This document shows, in pieces, positions 27,758 through 40,690 of a DNA stretch of 64,000 nucleotides. How positions within the stretch are numbered: position 1 is the stretch's first letter; each line of letters begins with the position of its first letter. The stretch is from Tubiluchus corallicola (Eukaryota; Priapulida; Priapulimorpha; Priapulimorphida; Tubiluchidae). The notes below the pieces were generated by a model. That model worked only from the letters and a program-made list of their open reading frames with translations. It made no database searches and had not been told where the DNA came from. The stretch lies in assembly GCA_030141605.1 (NCBI GenBank), contig JAQGDQ010000082.1, forward strand, positions 484,501 to 548,500, in the 5' to 3' direction. The position numbers and the translations under genes were made by a program.

Positions 27758-28154
27758 ACTACTATTAGCGGCATGCCCACACTGTATCTCGACACTAGGC
27801 GGAGAAGCTGTACAAGCAGCCAACGGCTAGAGGGTGGAGGAGGAGGTCAAGTGACCCAACGGCCATGTGTAGAGGAGTAAACCTTCCAAATCAGGAGTGG
27901 AGCCCCGAAGGCGGACCAATGCAGCATGCTCACTGACTCCGGCAGCTCCTGCAGCCAACCTGGTACCAAACGTATCGCTCCGCTTTCCTTTGGACTGCAG
28001 CAGGGAGGAAGAGAGGGGGTTCCTGCGGTCTGGGCAACTCAGGATCTCCATACACCTTGCCCAGGCGTGCGCCCTGGAGACGTTCAAGGATCGGACTCTC
28101 TTGGCGCACATTCCATTGTCTTCCGAGACAGAAGGATGCCAACAACTACTATTA
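27758..28154. mobile_element. GC-rich insertion flanked by 10-bp direct repeats
   Basis: A block of about 377 bp (27768-28144) is far richer in G+C than everything around it, with abrupt edges. The 10-mer ACTACTATTA occurs immediately left (27758-27767) and right (28145-28154), like a target-site duplication. The left flank is a longer run of related CTATTATA units, so repeat slippage could also produce the match. ORFs of 70-112 residues exist on both strands, but none has motifs I recognise. A retroposed fragment is the simplest reading. Confidence 0.45.
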
Positions 28155-29067
28155 TAACTAAACAATTCTTAAGATTTATACTACACTGCTCACTCATAAA
28201 TCACAGTAATGTCTCGCAAAGGAAAGATAAGGTGCTCAATACAACAACAATGCTTAACACTTGACACAGTATTAATTGCAGAAGGTGTAACTGGCTACAA
28301 AAAAATTACAACTACGTATATCAATTTTGGACACAGTCTACTTCTCCATTTCAAGGAAACGCTCCCGTCTGACTTTCCCAATCCGTCTGACTACCACATT
28401 TTTTCCAAAGTGTCAGCCCTTAAGAGCGTCAAGACAGCCTCCAATATGTAAACTGAGATTAGTATGCTGGTGCAGCGCACGTACTCTTATGATCATGTTT
28501 AATCACAGAAATACAAATAAATCGCGGTAGCCTGCAGCGAATTTCAGCGAAGCCACCAATAATAGAGGACGCGTAAGAGCAAAATGAAATTTGATCTCCA
28601 CAAATATCCCCTTAATGATTATGAATCCAAACAGTGCGCCCCATACAAATAAACGTAAACAAGCTCTGGACCACGGTGATAAGTCCCTGAAACCAGAAGG
28701 TAATTCAAACCGGATAACGCCAAAATAGAAGGAAGTTATACACACGAAAAATAGGAGCTTGGTATACCACTTGAAAATCGCATAATTTTTTCATTTCAGT
28801 TATCACTTTTTAAAAACTCTTGAAGCCAACACATTCAATATTACACTGCAAAAAAGCAAATTGTTTATGGTTTATAGCTAGCACATCCAAAGCCACACCT
28901 TTACCTTGCTGTACCTCTTAAGCATACAGACAGCTGTAAACCGGAAGTCGGAAACCACCTGCGCGCGCTGTCGCTTTGGCTTCCTTACACAAGCGATTAA
29001 GGGAAAGAATTGGAAAATCAGAAAACGCATTCATACAAACGAGCAAACAAACGAAAGACTGGTAATA

Positions 29068-29285
29068 CAAGGGGCTCCAAAAAACAGTACAGTAGAAATA
29101 AGACAAAGGGAATTTGGACTTCTGCACCTAGACGCCATGACGACATTGTATTTTTTACGTTATTATTCCAGTAATTTTAACACCATATAACTTGGTATAA
29201 CCAAATTTATTGCACTTTGCATGGTGTAAACATTGATACAATGAAATCATTTACTCTAGTGCGCTGTTTCTTTTGGACCACTCTT
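29068..29285. mobile_element. mariner-like MITE, copy 1
   Basis: This 218-bp segment has the same ends as the copy at 43008: left CAAGGGGCTCCAAAAAACAG, right (reverse complement) AAGAGTGGTCCAAAAGAAAC, each next to TA. The left end continues AGTAGAAATA, as in the other copy. The interior is more diverged and has no ORF of its own. It is non-autonomous and would depend on a transposase coded elsewhere. Confidence 0.7.
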
Positions 29286-30825
29286 TACATTACGAAAATT
29301 AAAAGCACAGTAAATGAAGCGCATTTTCAGCTGGCAAAATTAAATTTGTACATTTGGTACAGGAGTACATAACCAAATAAAAAGTAAACGGATAGTGACA
29401 AAACATTTCCCAAGTTTAAAAAAGAATTTCGAAGCCAAAAATTACAACGCAAAACCAATGCTTCCTCGCGTCACAAATGAGGATCCGCTGTTGAAAATGA
29501 AAACACTGTTTAAATTCACTGGTATCAAAAAGAAATAGCTGTCTATATGTTTTGCTGTTCGCGTCCTCTAAGGCACAAATGTAATTGCACATTAACAAGC
29601 TACACGTCTTATTTTTTATCTAATGCTTAACCAACGGTTAATTTTAACTGGCCAAGACATAATATCAAGACTAAACTGGCAAAAGCAAAACTCGACTAAA
29701 TAAACACAAATATTACACAATTCAGACCAAAAACAGAAGTGCACACGTATTTAAGTCGGCTTCATTTCACTACATTTGCAAAAGTTGAACCTACTGAGAT
29801 GAAAATTCCAAGGCTTCAACGATCTTGACGTCGGCAAGCACACTGGTTTCATTGGTCACTTGTGGTTTCGGTTCGTTAGGTGGTTTGGTTACCGCCCGCC
29901 AGCCCAAAATAAACAAGCATTCGTAAATTATTGACAACCTGCCGCAAACAGTAGCAAATACATACATTTAAACTGCCGGAAGAAATCGGAACAACCGATT
30001 TGGAATCCCGGAACTCGGTTGATTTGATAAAAAATGGTGTTCGATAAAATCCGTAAATTTAAATATCATTTGTCTGTATAATATTTCCAAACAATAAAGA
30101 AAAAAATTGTATCACCTGTTTCATATATAATTATTTGTTACAGCTTCAAAAAACGATGCTAACCATCCCCTTTGAACCCTCACACAAGTAAAGTATCCTA
30201 GTTACTCAGTCAGGCACTAGGCAATATTATATTCTGGACAAAGGTCGTGATACCATATTTATAGAAAAACTTAGTAGATTTAAATATAAACGAAATAAAA
30301 TCTGGAGTATTTTGTCTACCAAAATTATCATTTTTAAGCTTTCTAGCAAACAAATTTCGTGTTGCCTATAAATGTCATGCTGACTGAAACAAATCAAGCG
30401 TTTTAGTAGGTTTCATTATTACTGCCTCACTTTCATTTTTTTAGTTACTCACTTACTAAATAACTCCATAAAGAGGTCTGTATCGCCGTGATATTGCTGC
30501 TGTCGTTTTCGTTCTCACTGTTGTAATAAATTTTCAGCCAGTTTTTAATATTGTGACGTTTCTAATAATTTCTTATTCTAGATTTTTTTACAAAAAAGAA
30601 ACAATTCCACGACAAAGGTTCTAAATGACATATCCAAATAGTTGAGCAGAAAAAATACGCAAGTAATCCAACGCTTCGCATTCCAGACTAGTTTTTGCCC
30701 CGTCTTTGGAACAAGCTACTCTACATTTTAGCAGCCACAATATTACAGCAACAGTTGCTTTATACTGGAAAAGAATCAGAATTCAGAAACGTCAAGCAAT
30801 TATTTCATCTGACAACGGTACTCCT

Positions 30826-30856
30826 AACAACAAGAACAACAACAACAACAACAAGA
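30826..30856 (+). repeat. (AAC)n microsatellite
   Basis: AACAACAAGAACAACAACAA array; the overlapping Asn/Thr-rich frames are artefacts. Confidence 0.9.
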
Positions 30857-33800
30857 GCAGCAGTTTACTGCTCATGAATTTTGACACTGCAGCCAAGAAA
30901 CCGTACACGGCGTCGTTTATAAAATAATGACCACAGACAACGAAAGTTTAAAAATTCTACGTAGAACTAAAAACGCTTCACGTGCTCTTTAAAAAAGGAA
31001 GTACAAGAAAGCTTAATTGACACAAGCAACATGTTACTGTCAAGAAGTTTTTGTGAAATCGGATTACATTCTAAATTCCGAACCACAAACGAATCCGGAT
31101 TTGCCTACTTCCGACTCACCTGGATTGACTTACGCACAGTGAAAAACACTCGACTCTGGCTACGAACAAATAAACAAACAGATTACCATCGATCAAGAAA
31201 ATTGGTAACAGACAATCACAGTTAACTGATTACAATGAAGCAACTAAAATATCGAGGTGGTATTCATAGTTTAAAGATTACCCACATCTGCTTCAAGACT
31301 AAACACTGGCCAAATTAAAAAGCACTAGCGTATAAACTTTCTCTTAAAGGAGGGGGCCAAATGCTACGGTGTCCAATCAACTGTATCATTTTTTACAGTA
31401 TTCTTGTAACCACAAAATAAATTGTTATAGAGTTCTAGGTACCACAGAAGGCATTTACACAAGGAAAATACTTTTTGGCATTAAAGAAAATTAAATCATG
31501 TAAAATGTATGGTTTCACACACATAAAAACGAACTTTTGAACAAAATTCCAGTCTATGCACGATTACTATATTAAACTGATAAAAGAGAAGACTGAGCTG
31601 TCCTTAAATCCCTTAGTGATTTAATGTGTTTTAGCAATTTAGTAATCACAGCAACTTGAGTAAAAGATTCAACACCACATCCCAGCAACATGTCTACGAA
31701 GTGCAAACACAACTACGAACTTTTTACTCTTTTCTGTTTCTCCATACGCAGCGAACGTCTTAAGAAGTTAAATGTCTTATCTCCTCCGTGGACACGCACA
31801 TGGCTTTCACAGAATTCCTCGGAGTGCAGTCTTTAACAATTCAAACAAGTCCAAATCACTTGTTAATATGGGTGCTATACCGAGACCATTGTCCAAGCAA
31901 GAGGATAAATTGGTCACTAACTACACAGACCCCAGCAGAGCACACTGTTCATATATTGACAGTGAATAACTCTTCCTGTAATCTGTACATGAAACCCCAG
32001 ACTGGTCAATACGCTCGGACAATGAGTGGACAGTGGAACTGATCAGTGTTGATCACAATTGAACAGATATGGTTAACCAATGTTCTATAGTCGAAAGAGG
32101 CCGAATTTTCTACATGCATTTCTAATCAAACCAAATCAGATGTCATTACTTTTTAATGACTTTCTCACGCAATAAACCAGAATGCAGAAAAATGTAATCA
32201 CATTTTAAACTGATTACACGCTATAATCAAAGGCACATTACATAGTACAAACGTATAGATTTTATGTTATGTCATATTAACCACCACATTTAAAACAGGT
32301 CACATGCACAGTATAATGCATCATTTCCTGATGTAGCAACCCATAATAATTTATAATAATAAACTATAACACACACCTTAAATACACAGAATCACGTATA
32401 TATTGTAATTAAAATTAAATTAAATTGTAATATTTCCAAGCGATTTCTAGTGTTCTTTAAAGCACAAGAAAAAACTCTCCATAAATAAAGCTTAAAATTT
32501 TCGTTTTGAAATTTTGTATCACTTACATGCTTATCCTTATAATTATCTTATTCTTATTGCATACAAGGCCTGCGTTAGCAGTAACGCTTAGTAAAACTTG
32601 TATATTTAAGCTCCCGAGATTATCGTTAAGCGCAGCCATTTTAACGCTAAGTCGTTTGATACAAGTTTAGATAACATTCGAGTAAATTTTGAAAAAATGG
32701 TCACAGCATTCGTAGCGAACTCTTCGATAACTAAATAAAAGTTGAAATTACTTCATACTGTCAATAAAATGGATGTGTGTTTTTGTGAATCGCGGTACAC
32801 GCTAGTATAGCGATGCATATCCGTTTTAAACCAGTTGGCGCGAACATTTTAAATTATTCAAAATGTTCTTTTCCAATTACATAAGTCTTATATATACGCA
32901 ATGCTAAGTAATATAGCTTTGTATGGAAAATCTTTTGGGTTATACTATAATAAAAATTCCCGTTCTTTTCCTTTAGTTCATATTGAAACATTTTCCCGCA
33001 GACAACCAATTCAACGAAAAGCATTTCGTTATCATTGCTGGATGTGCCTGAACAAAGCTGAGTTCTAAATAACATTGATAAAGTTTATTCTGTTATTCAT
33101 TATGTTTACTTCAGATCATTCTTATGTTCAAAAACTTGTATATCTAATAAACTACATTATTTGCATAATCTTTGGGACTGAGAGGCGGAATTTTGTTGAA
33201 TATATGATGTCTAACGATTTATAAATTGCTAATGTGTAACTTGGTGAAAGCTATTTTAGCTTGTCTTATAGGATCTTATAATAATGAATACTTTTCGATA
33301 TTTTCCTTAACTGCATATAAAAGTAGTTTACTGTTCACCGTTTCATGATTTTCCCCTGCGTGTATTACATATTATATGGATTCATCCAGGGTCCTAATGC
33401 GTAATTTCTGGAATTGATAGTACTTTCATCGACCCAGCACATTCATGTTTGCTCAGGCGTACGAAATCTTAATTACTCGCTTACAATCTAAACCTACTTA
33501 TAGGTAATCTATCAATCATCCATACTTGATCACCACCGCCTTAGAAACATGATTAATTGTTGATGGAGTGTATATCCCGTGAATACAAAATTAGGAAGGA
33601 ATAGTAACGCAATGTTAAACAGAGTTCAACCTGCTGGACATTGGTCAGATCAACCAAAACAGTTTAGGAGTTTGGATTAAAAACAAGAGTGGGTGCTCTA
33701 AGGCTGCTAAACACTTATCAAGTAGTAAACCAGATAAATGTCATTAAATACCTAGAAAGTGTGCATGCATGACTGGCCAGTGACCACTGACCAGCACAAC

Positions 33801-34059
33801 CACTGTCCAGATGAACAGCGGTCAAGTTGGTCAAACTTAATCGAAAACGTGCCATATTTTAGCAAATGAGAATAATTTGAAGTTTACTTTGAAGGACTGT
33901 CTCACCATCCATTGCATTCCAAGTGTTAAGCACTATAACATTTCGAGTGAGGGCACTCTATAAAACTACAACTCAGTCGCAAGCAATTTTTTTAATTTTA
34001 TAAAAATTTTGAAACCTAAATACATTTAGAACTCCTCATATGCATTAGAAGAAACAATA

Positions 34060-34150
34060 ATGAGGTGTTCGAGACTGAGTGTGGCCGTCCGGGCTCGATA
34101 CTCGCCCAAGGCAGTATTATTAGCAAATTCTTGGCCACTTAACTCGTAAA
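34060..34150 (+). repeat. possible SINE fragment 1
   Basis: GACTGAGTGTGGCCGTCC followed by GGGCTCGATACTCGCC resembles the promoter-like part of tRNA- or 5S-derived SINEs, and it aligns loosely with 38140-38185 (CACTGAATGGATGGGC, GAGTTCGACACTTGCGC). A GGCCACTT at 34132-34139 forms a short inverted match with GTGGCC at 34081. Similarity is by eye only. Confidence 0.3.
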
Positions 34151-34339
34151 AGGAAGAGGTACGCGCAACCGAACGCGGCTGAGACAACTCTGCTGGTCCA
34201 GCGGCTCATTTTAGAGATATGTCCTTGATAGTCAGGCTCTGGCCATGCCACAAACATCTACGTTTGAGTACTGAATTCTGGCTTGTAGAACGCTGAAGTA
34301 TAGAAAGACGTAAAAATAGAACAAATTTCCGTAACTTAC

Positions 34340-34371
34340 CTGAATATAAGTTCTTCCTCCGCTGCGTCCAT
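34340..34371 (-). CDS. possible alternative first coding exon (short acidic start)
   Basis: On the minus strand ATG at 34371, in a good context (G at -3 and +4), opens MDAAEEELIF and the frame reaches a consensus donor TTCAG|GTAAGT after 32 nt, ending in phase 2. No pyrimidine tract or convincing acceptor lies upstream, which fits a transcript start better than an internal exon. A CRE-like TGACGTAA lies about 50-60 nt upstream of the ATG. The phase equals that required by the next PDZ-GEF exon, so it may be an alternative first exon within the large intron. The short coding length means chance is possible. Confidence 0.35.
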
Positions 34372-34399
34372 ATCTTTAAGTTCACCTTCACGTGTATTT

Positions 34400-37300
34400 C
34401 GTTTCGTATTTATCAGTATCCAAAGTTACGTCATGTGTGCGTAAATAAGGAAACGCGTATCATGTAGACAGACACGAGAATACAATAATCCATAGGATAG
34501 AACAATTTTATTAAACACCTCAGCAGCACGTATGCATATCTGATGCACTTATAGACTAATGATGCAAATAGATATTAAAGACGCAAATACATGTGCCATT
34601 TATATCCAGTAAGAATCATCGGATTATTTATAGCTAAATGTGGTTCGAAATTACAGACGTCGTACGTAGGAGTTCGCATCTTGATAATCTCAACTAAATT
34701 AAGAAAGCGAACGCGCTCAGATGCAGGGTGTCAGTTAACCATGAACAGTGCACAAGTTTTCCCGAATGACCACTGGCCAAAATCAAGACCAAAACAGACA
34801 ACCACTGGCTAGTATCATAACACAGAATCTCAAAGGCGTTTTCACAGTTTCACGACCTTCACATTAGCACAAATACACACTGTGAACGATTTAGAATCAC
34901 TTTCCAACAGTTATTCATCTCTGTAGGACAGCAAAATACTGATGATTCACACATTACTTTGAGGAAAAAGAAGGCGTCAGACATAACGTTCACAACGGTG
35001 TCGCAAGGCAACTTTTATTGACTTCTGTTCCAAAATTCAGCGAAAAATGTAATATTTTGACAGATGTAAACAGGCAGTGTCTCCAACTTAGACCACACGT
35101 GTGTCACATCTATCATGCGCTGAAACAGACAACTGGAGAACTATCCAACTGAAACGCTGCAAGCTGTGACACGGGAGATGCCGTTATGACACTGTAGTTC
35201 ATATAGGGTTTCATCTAAAACGGCCAGATGTACCTATCAAGAACCCAGTTTCTCTGGGAGACCGGACATTGGTGTGAAGAGGGAGTAATTAGTGAGGATC
35301 TGTCACTCTGCATAAACACTTAATATAAACAATGCATCTCATTTGGCAAATTCAAAATCCAGGAAAGCACTGACCTAAATAATTTGAAAATGTGCATCCC
35401 CGGGAGTGACCGAGTTAATACGGTCATTCTTGTTTGTAAACATGAAAAGTAAATAAAGAATACGCCCACGCCTCAGCTGGGTACAAGTTTTGGACTTTTG
35501 GTGGAAACTTTAAGCTTTGAAAATTAATAATGCTCCCCAGGCAGCAAAACCAACTTGAAAAGCTATGAAACAAGAAAAGAAACAAAGCATTAGAGCTTAC
35601 AAAATATTACGCAAAAATTATATATTCATGGTACGGTACATACAGCAAACTTATACGTGTACGCAACTAAGCTGGTGCATGTGTTTTTAAAAAAAGAATG
35701 TGCATACACCGGCAAAAGCAATGAAGACCACAAAGCTAATTTTTCAGAAATATTATTATTTTTGGATTTCAACGCCAAACAAAAAGTCTGGTTACAGCAC
35801 AGGGCACAGCGTTATGCGGAGCATTTTTAATTTTTCTTCTATGTAACAGCTGGCCAGTATGATATCATCAATAAACCATGCTTTGTCTAGGTCTCTTGTA
35901 CCAAAGCAACGAAGATGGAATTCTGTCATTAAAAAAGTTGATGAAAGCAAAACTGAGCCTGATATTTTTTAGAAATAAAAGAAATACGTCGATATATTTT
36001 AATTATATATTACATATTTATATTACTACTTTATGTATTATATTATACATATACATTCTATGTTTATATTCTATGTTTAATGACTGAACCATAGCTGTAA
36101 TTATACACAACTTGTTCTTAGTAAAGTATCGCTAATCGCAGAGGAGGAAAGAATTAAGGTTCTTACTGCACAAAATTTAACGAAAATATTTTAAGAACAT
36201 ACATAAAAAGCGAATAAAGTTACTGCTGAAAGCTTTACATATCCAGTACTTTTATCATCGGTTAAATTGTAATAGCTACACATAATAATTGTTACAGCCG
36301 ACACGCGATCTGTCAGAAAGTTTCTTTAAATTTCAAAACACGAAATTCAACATTGATACGGAGTAATTATTTTCGACTTTTAGGCCAGATTCTCTTCATT
36401 ATATTCGCAACACTATGACCTTTCGTGATCGTGGAGCCTAGAAGGTATAATTACCACCTTGAAGTAAAGAGATAGGTCAGAGAGATTTAAAATCACATTT
36501 CCTAACAACAAAAGGTCATACATGTAATAAGCTTATTATTATTATTATGGAGCAAACAAATTATCGAAATCATGTTCACTTTTCTAATTTATCAAGAAAG
36601 ATCAAAAGGCACATTATATATGGCATAGAAAACGTGATATGAGCCGTTCCAATTTCTGGACTGCAAAACATCTGCAGTTTATGTATACTGGCTTGACCAA
36701 CAAGCTTTTGATACCTTTCAGAAAATAGCAGTTACAGCCTTTTGTGACATATTCACTTATGCTTGTCCGGTCAAACTATTCTTTCTGAGAAGCTTCGGCT
36801 TACTTACAATCGCTTCAAAAAATGGAAAAATTACTTTCTTAAAGTTCAATGGGAACGAAAAGTATTTGTTCAAGCCATTTTGGTGTTAGGCGAATAGTAG
36901 GCAGGTAAATCTGTTGAATCCGCAGCTAGTAACAGTTTGTGTGTGTGAGGGGGGCTTGGAGGGGGTCAACTAGCACTTCATCCTTAACAAGGAAACCCTG
37001 CATTCTCTCGATATTTTTTTAATTTCCCACAAAGGCTTCAACCAACTTCAGTTGAAATTAGCGAAATATAAAGCGAATTATATAATTATTATATAATAAT
37101 AATATAATGTGAAGAAAACTACGCATTACTACTATAAACAGTGTATGGTTCAGTTCCTCTAATTTGCCTCAAATTAATTCAAAATATTCTCACTTCTCAA
37201 AGTATCTATTGGCAACTCCTATTCTATCTAAAACACAGTAATATCATTTAGCCTACATTTCAACCACAACTTCCGCCTTCATTCGGTAATGAAATATCAT

Positions 37301-40145
37301 ACCAACGATTGGATTTGATTATAATACTACTGCGTTTACACAGGAGAACAGAGAAAACTCTCCAGTCATTAAACGACGACCAGTCATTAAACAACTATGA
37401 CTATTAAGCATCAACATAAGAATGTAGCCAAAATCAAAAGCTGAGTGAAACACAACACACTAGCCAAGTAAAATGGCACTAGATACTTGACATGATGTAG
37501 TAATTTACGCGATCACACAGGACTGAGCTGACACTATCACTTTCTATTAAAACATTGCATTTCATTAGATAATTCCCGCTAGAACTAGCCACAACTACAT
37601 AATTTCTCGAACTCACGGCTGCCCGCTAGTAGCGTAACATTGCAACACAGTAACCGCTATATTATGTCGCCGTTACACAACGTCATATCATGGGATTTAG
37701 ATGGGACGCAAAGTGCAGCCAGCGAAATGGGTCAGTGAACAGGGAAATTGCTGTGTAATCGCATTTTGATACACTGTCACTAGCATTTTTACTGCGGATC
37801 AGCGGAAACAGTGCACACCAATTAAAAATTCCTAATGTTTCACAAAAAATATTGACTCTACATAATTATGGCTGTTTTTTCTTGTTGCGTGCTGCACAAG
37901 CAAAGTTATGTACATGCAGCAGAACTAAGTTCTGCATTCTTGCAACCAAAAGGATAAATAAGTTGTTTAATTTCCAGAAGTAAAGCGGTGAATAATTTTT
38001 AGATTACATACAAAATCTATACATGACATTGTAAAAAATCGTCTACAATTTTCTGACAAATATTTGGGCGAATAGAGTAGTCCAGTGGTGGTCAATGTGT
38101 GTACTTAGCAACCGAACTTAAACAACCCCAAGGCTGGTCACTGAATGGATGGGCAACCTCTGAGTTCGACACTTGCGCTGGAAGGTTTCGTTCAGCGTAG
38201 CGATTCTGGCTTTGGTCATTTAAATATAAAGGCACAATAGCATCAGATGTATATGCAGGCCAAGGACGATTTGTAGAATTAGCCTACTTAAGTGCTACCT
38301 CTGGTCTTGTAACATGCGATATACAACACACATAGATAGGACCACTGGGTAAAACATTGAGCTATTCACCTACAGATCCTTCAAAAATTTAAAAGACACC
38401 AGAGTCAACCATGAAAAACCTTTTGGTAAATTTCAAAAACTTCAAATGAATAGTTGAGGCTTTCAATAACTTTGAGAATTTCAATGACAGCCACATTATT
38501 ATATTGCCCATATATAGAATTTTAAACTCTTTACAGCGGTTACAAAATAACTTTTCAAACACTTTAAAATGTTGAAATGAAACTTTCAAACGTTTTCTAA
38601 TTTTACTAAACAAAAAGTTCATTTTAACTCATAACCAAAAAAGCCTCAAGGATTTATGCATAACAACGACAACGACGAACGCCACCAAAAACAAGCTCGC
38701 GGAGGCATAGTACGCCAACGACCTGAAACTCAGGATGCTGCCGCTTACAGGCAACAATGATTCAAATAAAATAGCTACTCACCCCTGTGCTACAAGCATT
38801 TTGCACACAACTACTAATTACAGGTAATTTACCCATGAAAACACATGCTAGTCAAGAGCTGGAGAACAAAAGTTATACTAAACTGGCTTAAAACTGTGCC
38901 ATCGAAATTTATAGATGCACTAAGCAAATATGAAGTAAACACTAAGCGTGGTGTTGAATGTCCACCTCTCGCACGTACTTTTACTAAAATTCAAAAACAT
39001 GGTGAAAAGTGATTAATAAAAATCACTAATCAATACTTAAGTTTGAGAGACAAAATCTGTGAATATGCTTTATTCATCCATGACAAGCTATGGAAGCTGT
39101 GGCACAATAACTTCAGCAATGACCATGCAAACATTTTGAGAATGCTCGAAGCAACGAAGGATCTTGAAAAAAATCACAACAGTTAAGGTTCTAAACTACT
39201 GCAATTTGTGGGGATCAATTTAACTGACTAAGTATTAAAAAATCTGTGTAAATACTGGTTAGGTAGTTGTGTGATACTAGACAAATACATTTACCCTTGA
39301 ATAAGGAAATGACTGGTGCCAAATACTGATAAACAAGGTTAATCTATGTAAAGTGGAAGATGTGCAATTTGCTTCAACGTTTACTGTCATAAAATGAAGA
39401 GAGTATAGACGCTTAATTATCGGGTGACATGTTAAAGGTGTTCAAGCATAATTTTACTAAATGAACGTCCTTATTTCTGCATTCAGGCTGTAATCTTTGC
39501 ACATTCATTTTGGAATGAATGGACAAAGAGAGATGATCTTGAAATCCAAATGCACCATTTCAAATATCGGTGGCGCCATCTCTACTTGAAATTTTATATT
39601 AGCACGTACGTGTATACACATATTAACTAATTTCATGTAGACTAAAGATGCAACGCGTGATTTAAAACATTTTATAAAACTGTGAACAGTACTACGAAAA
39701 GAACATTACACAGAAACGCAAATTTAAGAAATAAAACATTACAGGTTCAAGAAACGATCTCAAAAGAAAGATTTTGATCACAACTTTTTTTCATTTTTTA
39801 TTGTTTTCAGGAGTACAACCGCTGTCCACACAATAGTAGTCAATACGCAGGTATGATCTCTCACGAAGTTAGCTACAAGAATATTCAAAAGAAAAGCGTA
39901 CATCAATCTGCTTCAACAGATGCTGCTGGTATTCGTTATCTTCACGGAACCGGAGCATTGCATTGGATCGTAATTCAAAATGCAGAAATCAGATGGCAGC
40001 ACCGTGCAATTTTCATGGATTATAAATAAAACCCAAAAAACGAGTTGACTGTGATCAATACATTTTATCTTACATAATATAATAGTCTTTCTAGTAGGTA
40101 ACAATAAAAATGAGTATCGTAATAAAATAAAAACTAAAAACTCAC
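34400..40145. other. intronic DNA immediately downstream of the last PDZ-GEF exon
   Basis: This is the start, in minus-strand sense, of the large intron after 40146. It holds the SINE-like fragment at 38.1 kb. The expected S-F-G-K exon is not present. Confidence 0.6.
38095..38220 (+). repeat. possible SINE fragment 2
   Basis: GTCACTGAATGGATGGGCAA recalls the 3' half of 5S rRNA (TTGGATGGGTGACC), and GAGTTCGACAC is close to a pol III B box. The layout matches the segment at 34081-34130. The family is unassigned. Confidence 0.3.
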
Positions 40146-40229
40146 CTGCTCCTTGGCAAGAACATTGATCCATCAATGAACACTGAACCAGAGAGTAAAA
40201 TGTACCAACAAGTTGATAATTCCCCACGA
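40146..40229 (-). CDS. RAPGEF2: PDZ-GEF exon, beta-barrel of the first CNB-like domain, residues 96-124
   Basis: The minus strand has acceptor CCTTTGCAG|TCGTGG and donor GAGCAG|GTGAGT. The exon is 84 bp, phase 2 in and phase 2 out. It encodes CRGELSTCWYILLSGSVF followed by IDGSMFLPRS. The CWYILLSGSV core is a hallmark of cyclic-nucleotide-binding folds, and SMFLPRSS is the matching PDZ-GEF segment in human RAPGEF2. The split last codon AG| would give Ser or Arg with the next exon, and family members continue S-F-G-K there. I looked for that exon on the minus strand between 1 and 40145 and did not find it, so it probably lies beyond the left edge. The first arginine of the usual phosphate-binding cassette is not in this exon. 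Confidence 0.95.
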
Positions 40230-40403
40230 CTGCAAAGGTATAAACGAATTTCTTAATCATGTAATATTACAGCACCTTGTAAAAATGTCACAATCATTTT
40301 AAGAATTCTAGATTTTTCAACATCAAATCTATGTCATTTCGATACTACGCTTTTACACTATGCAATCACTATACATTATACAAATCACTTTGTGAGGAAA
40401 AAA

Positions 40404-40546
40404 TGATGCTGAAGAAGAAGAAGAAGAAGAAAAAGACGATGGTCATGTTGATGATGATGGTGATGATAACAACGACAATGGTGGCTGCTTTGGCGATGAT
40501 GATGATGACGACGGTGGTGTCGATGATAATGATGGTGATGATGACG
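40404..40546 (+). repeat. (GAA)n and (GAT)n trinucleotide-rich tract
   Basis: GAAGAAGAA runs into AT-G-rich triplets to 40546. A 97-codon frame reads M/V/T repeats through it and is a composition artefact. The tract lies 175 bp upstream (minus-strand sense) of the PDZ-GEF exon at 40229. Confidence 0.85.
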
Positions 40547-40645
40547 TTCAAAAGATGTGCAAGTATCTTTGTCAAAATAATGTTATGTTCACATTATACG
40601 TTGAACCTTGCTATATTTAATTAATTACTTAAGCAACTAAACAAA

Positions 40646-40690
40646 CATTAATTGAAACAAGGAAGTGCAATATACTTGTTTCAATTAATG
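40646..40690. repeat. perfect 16-bp inverted repeat
   Basis: CATTAATTGAAACAAG (40646-40661) and its exact reverse complement CTTGTTTCAATTAATG (40675-40690) enclose 13 nt. A stable hairpin, too short for a usual miRNA precursor. Confidence 0.9.

Noticed and set aside
35210-35310. Minus-strand exon-like piece ATGCAG|AGTGACAGATCC...GATAG|GTACAT
   Set aside because: It is open only in phase 0, which does not match the upstream exon, and the peptide has no recognisable similarity.
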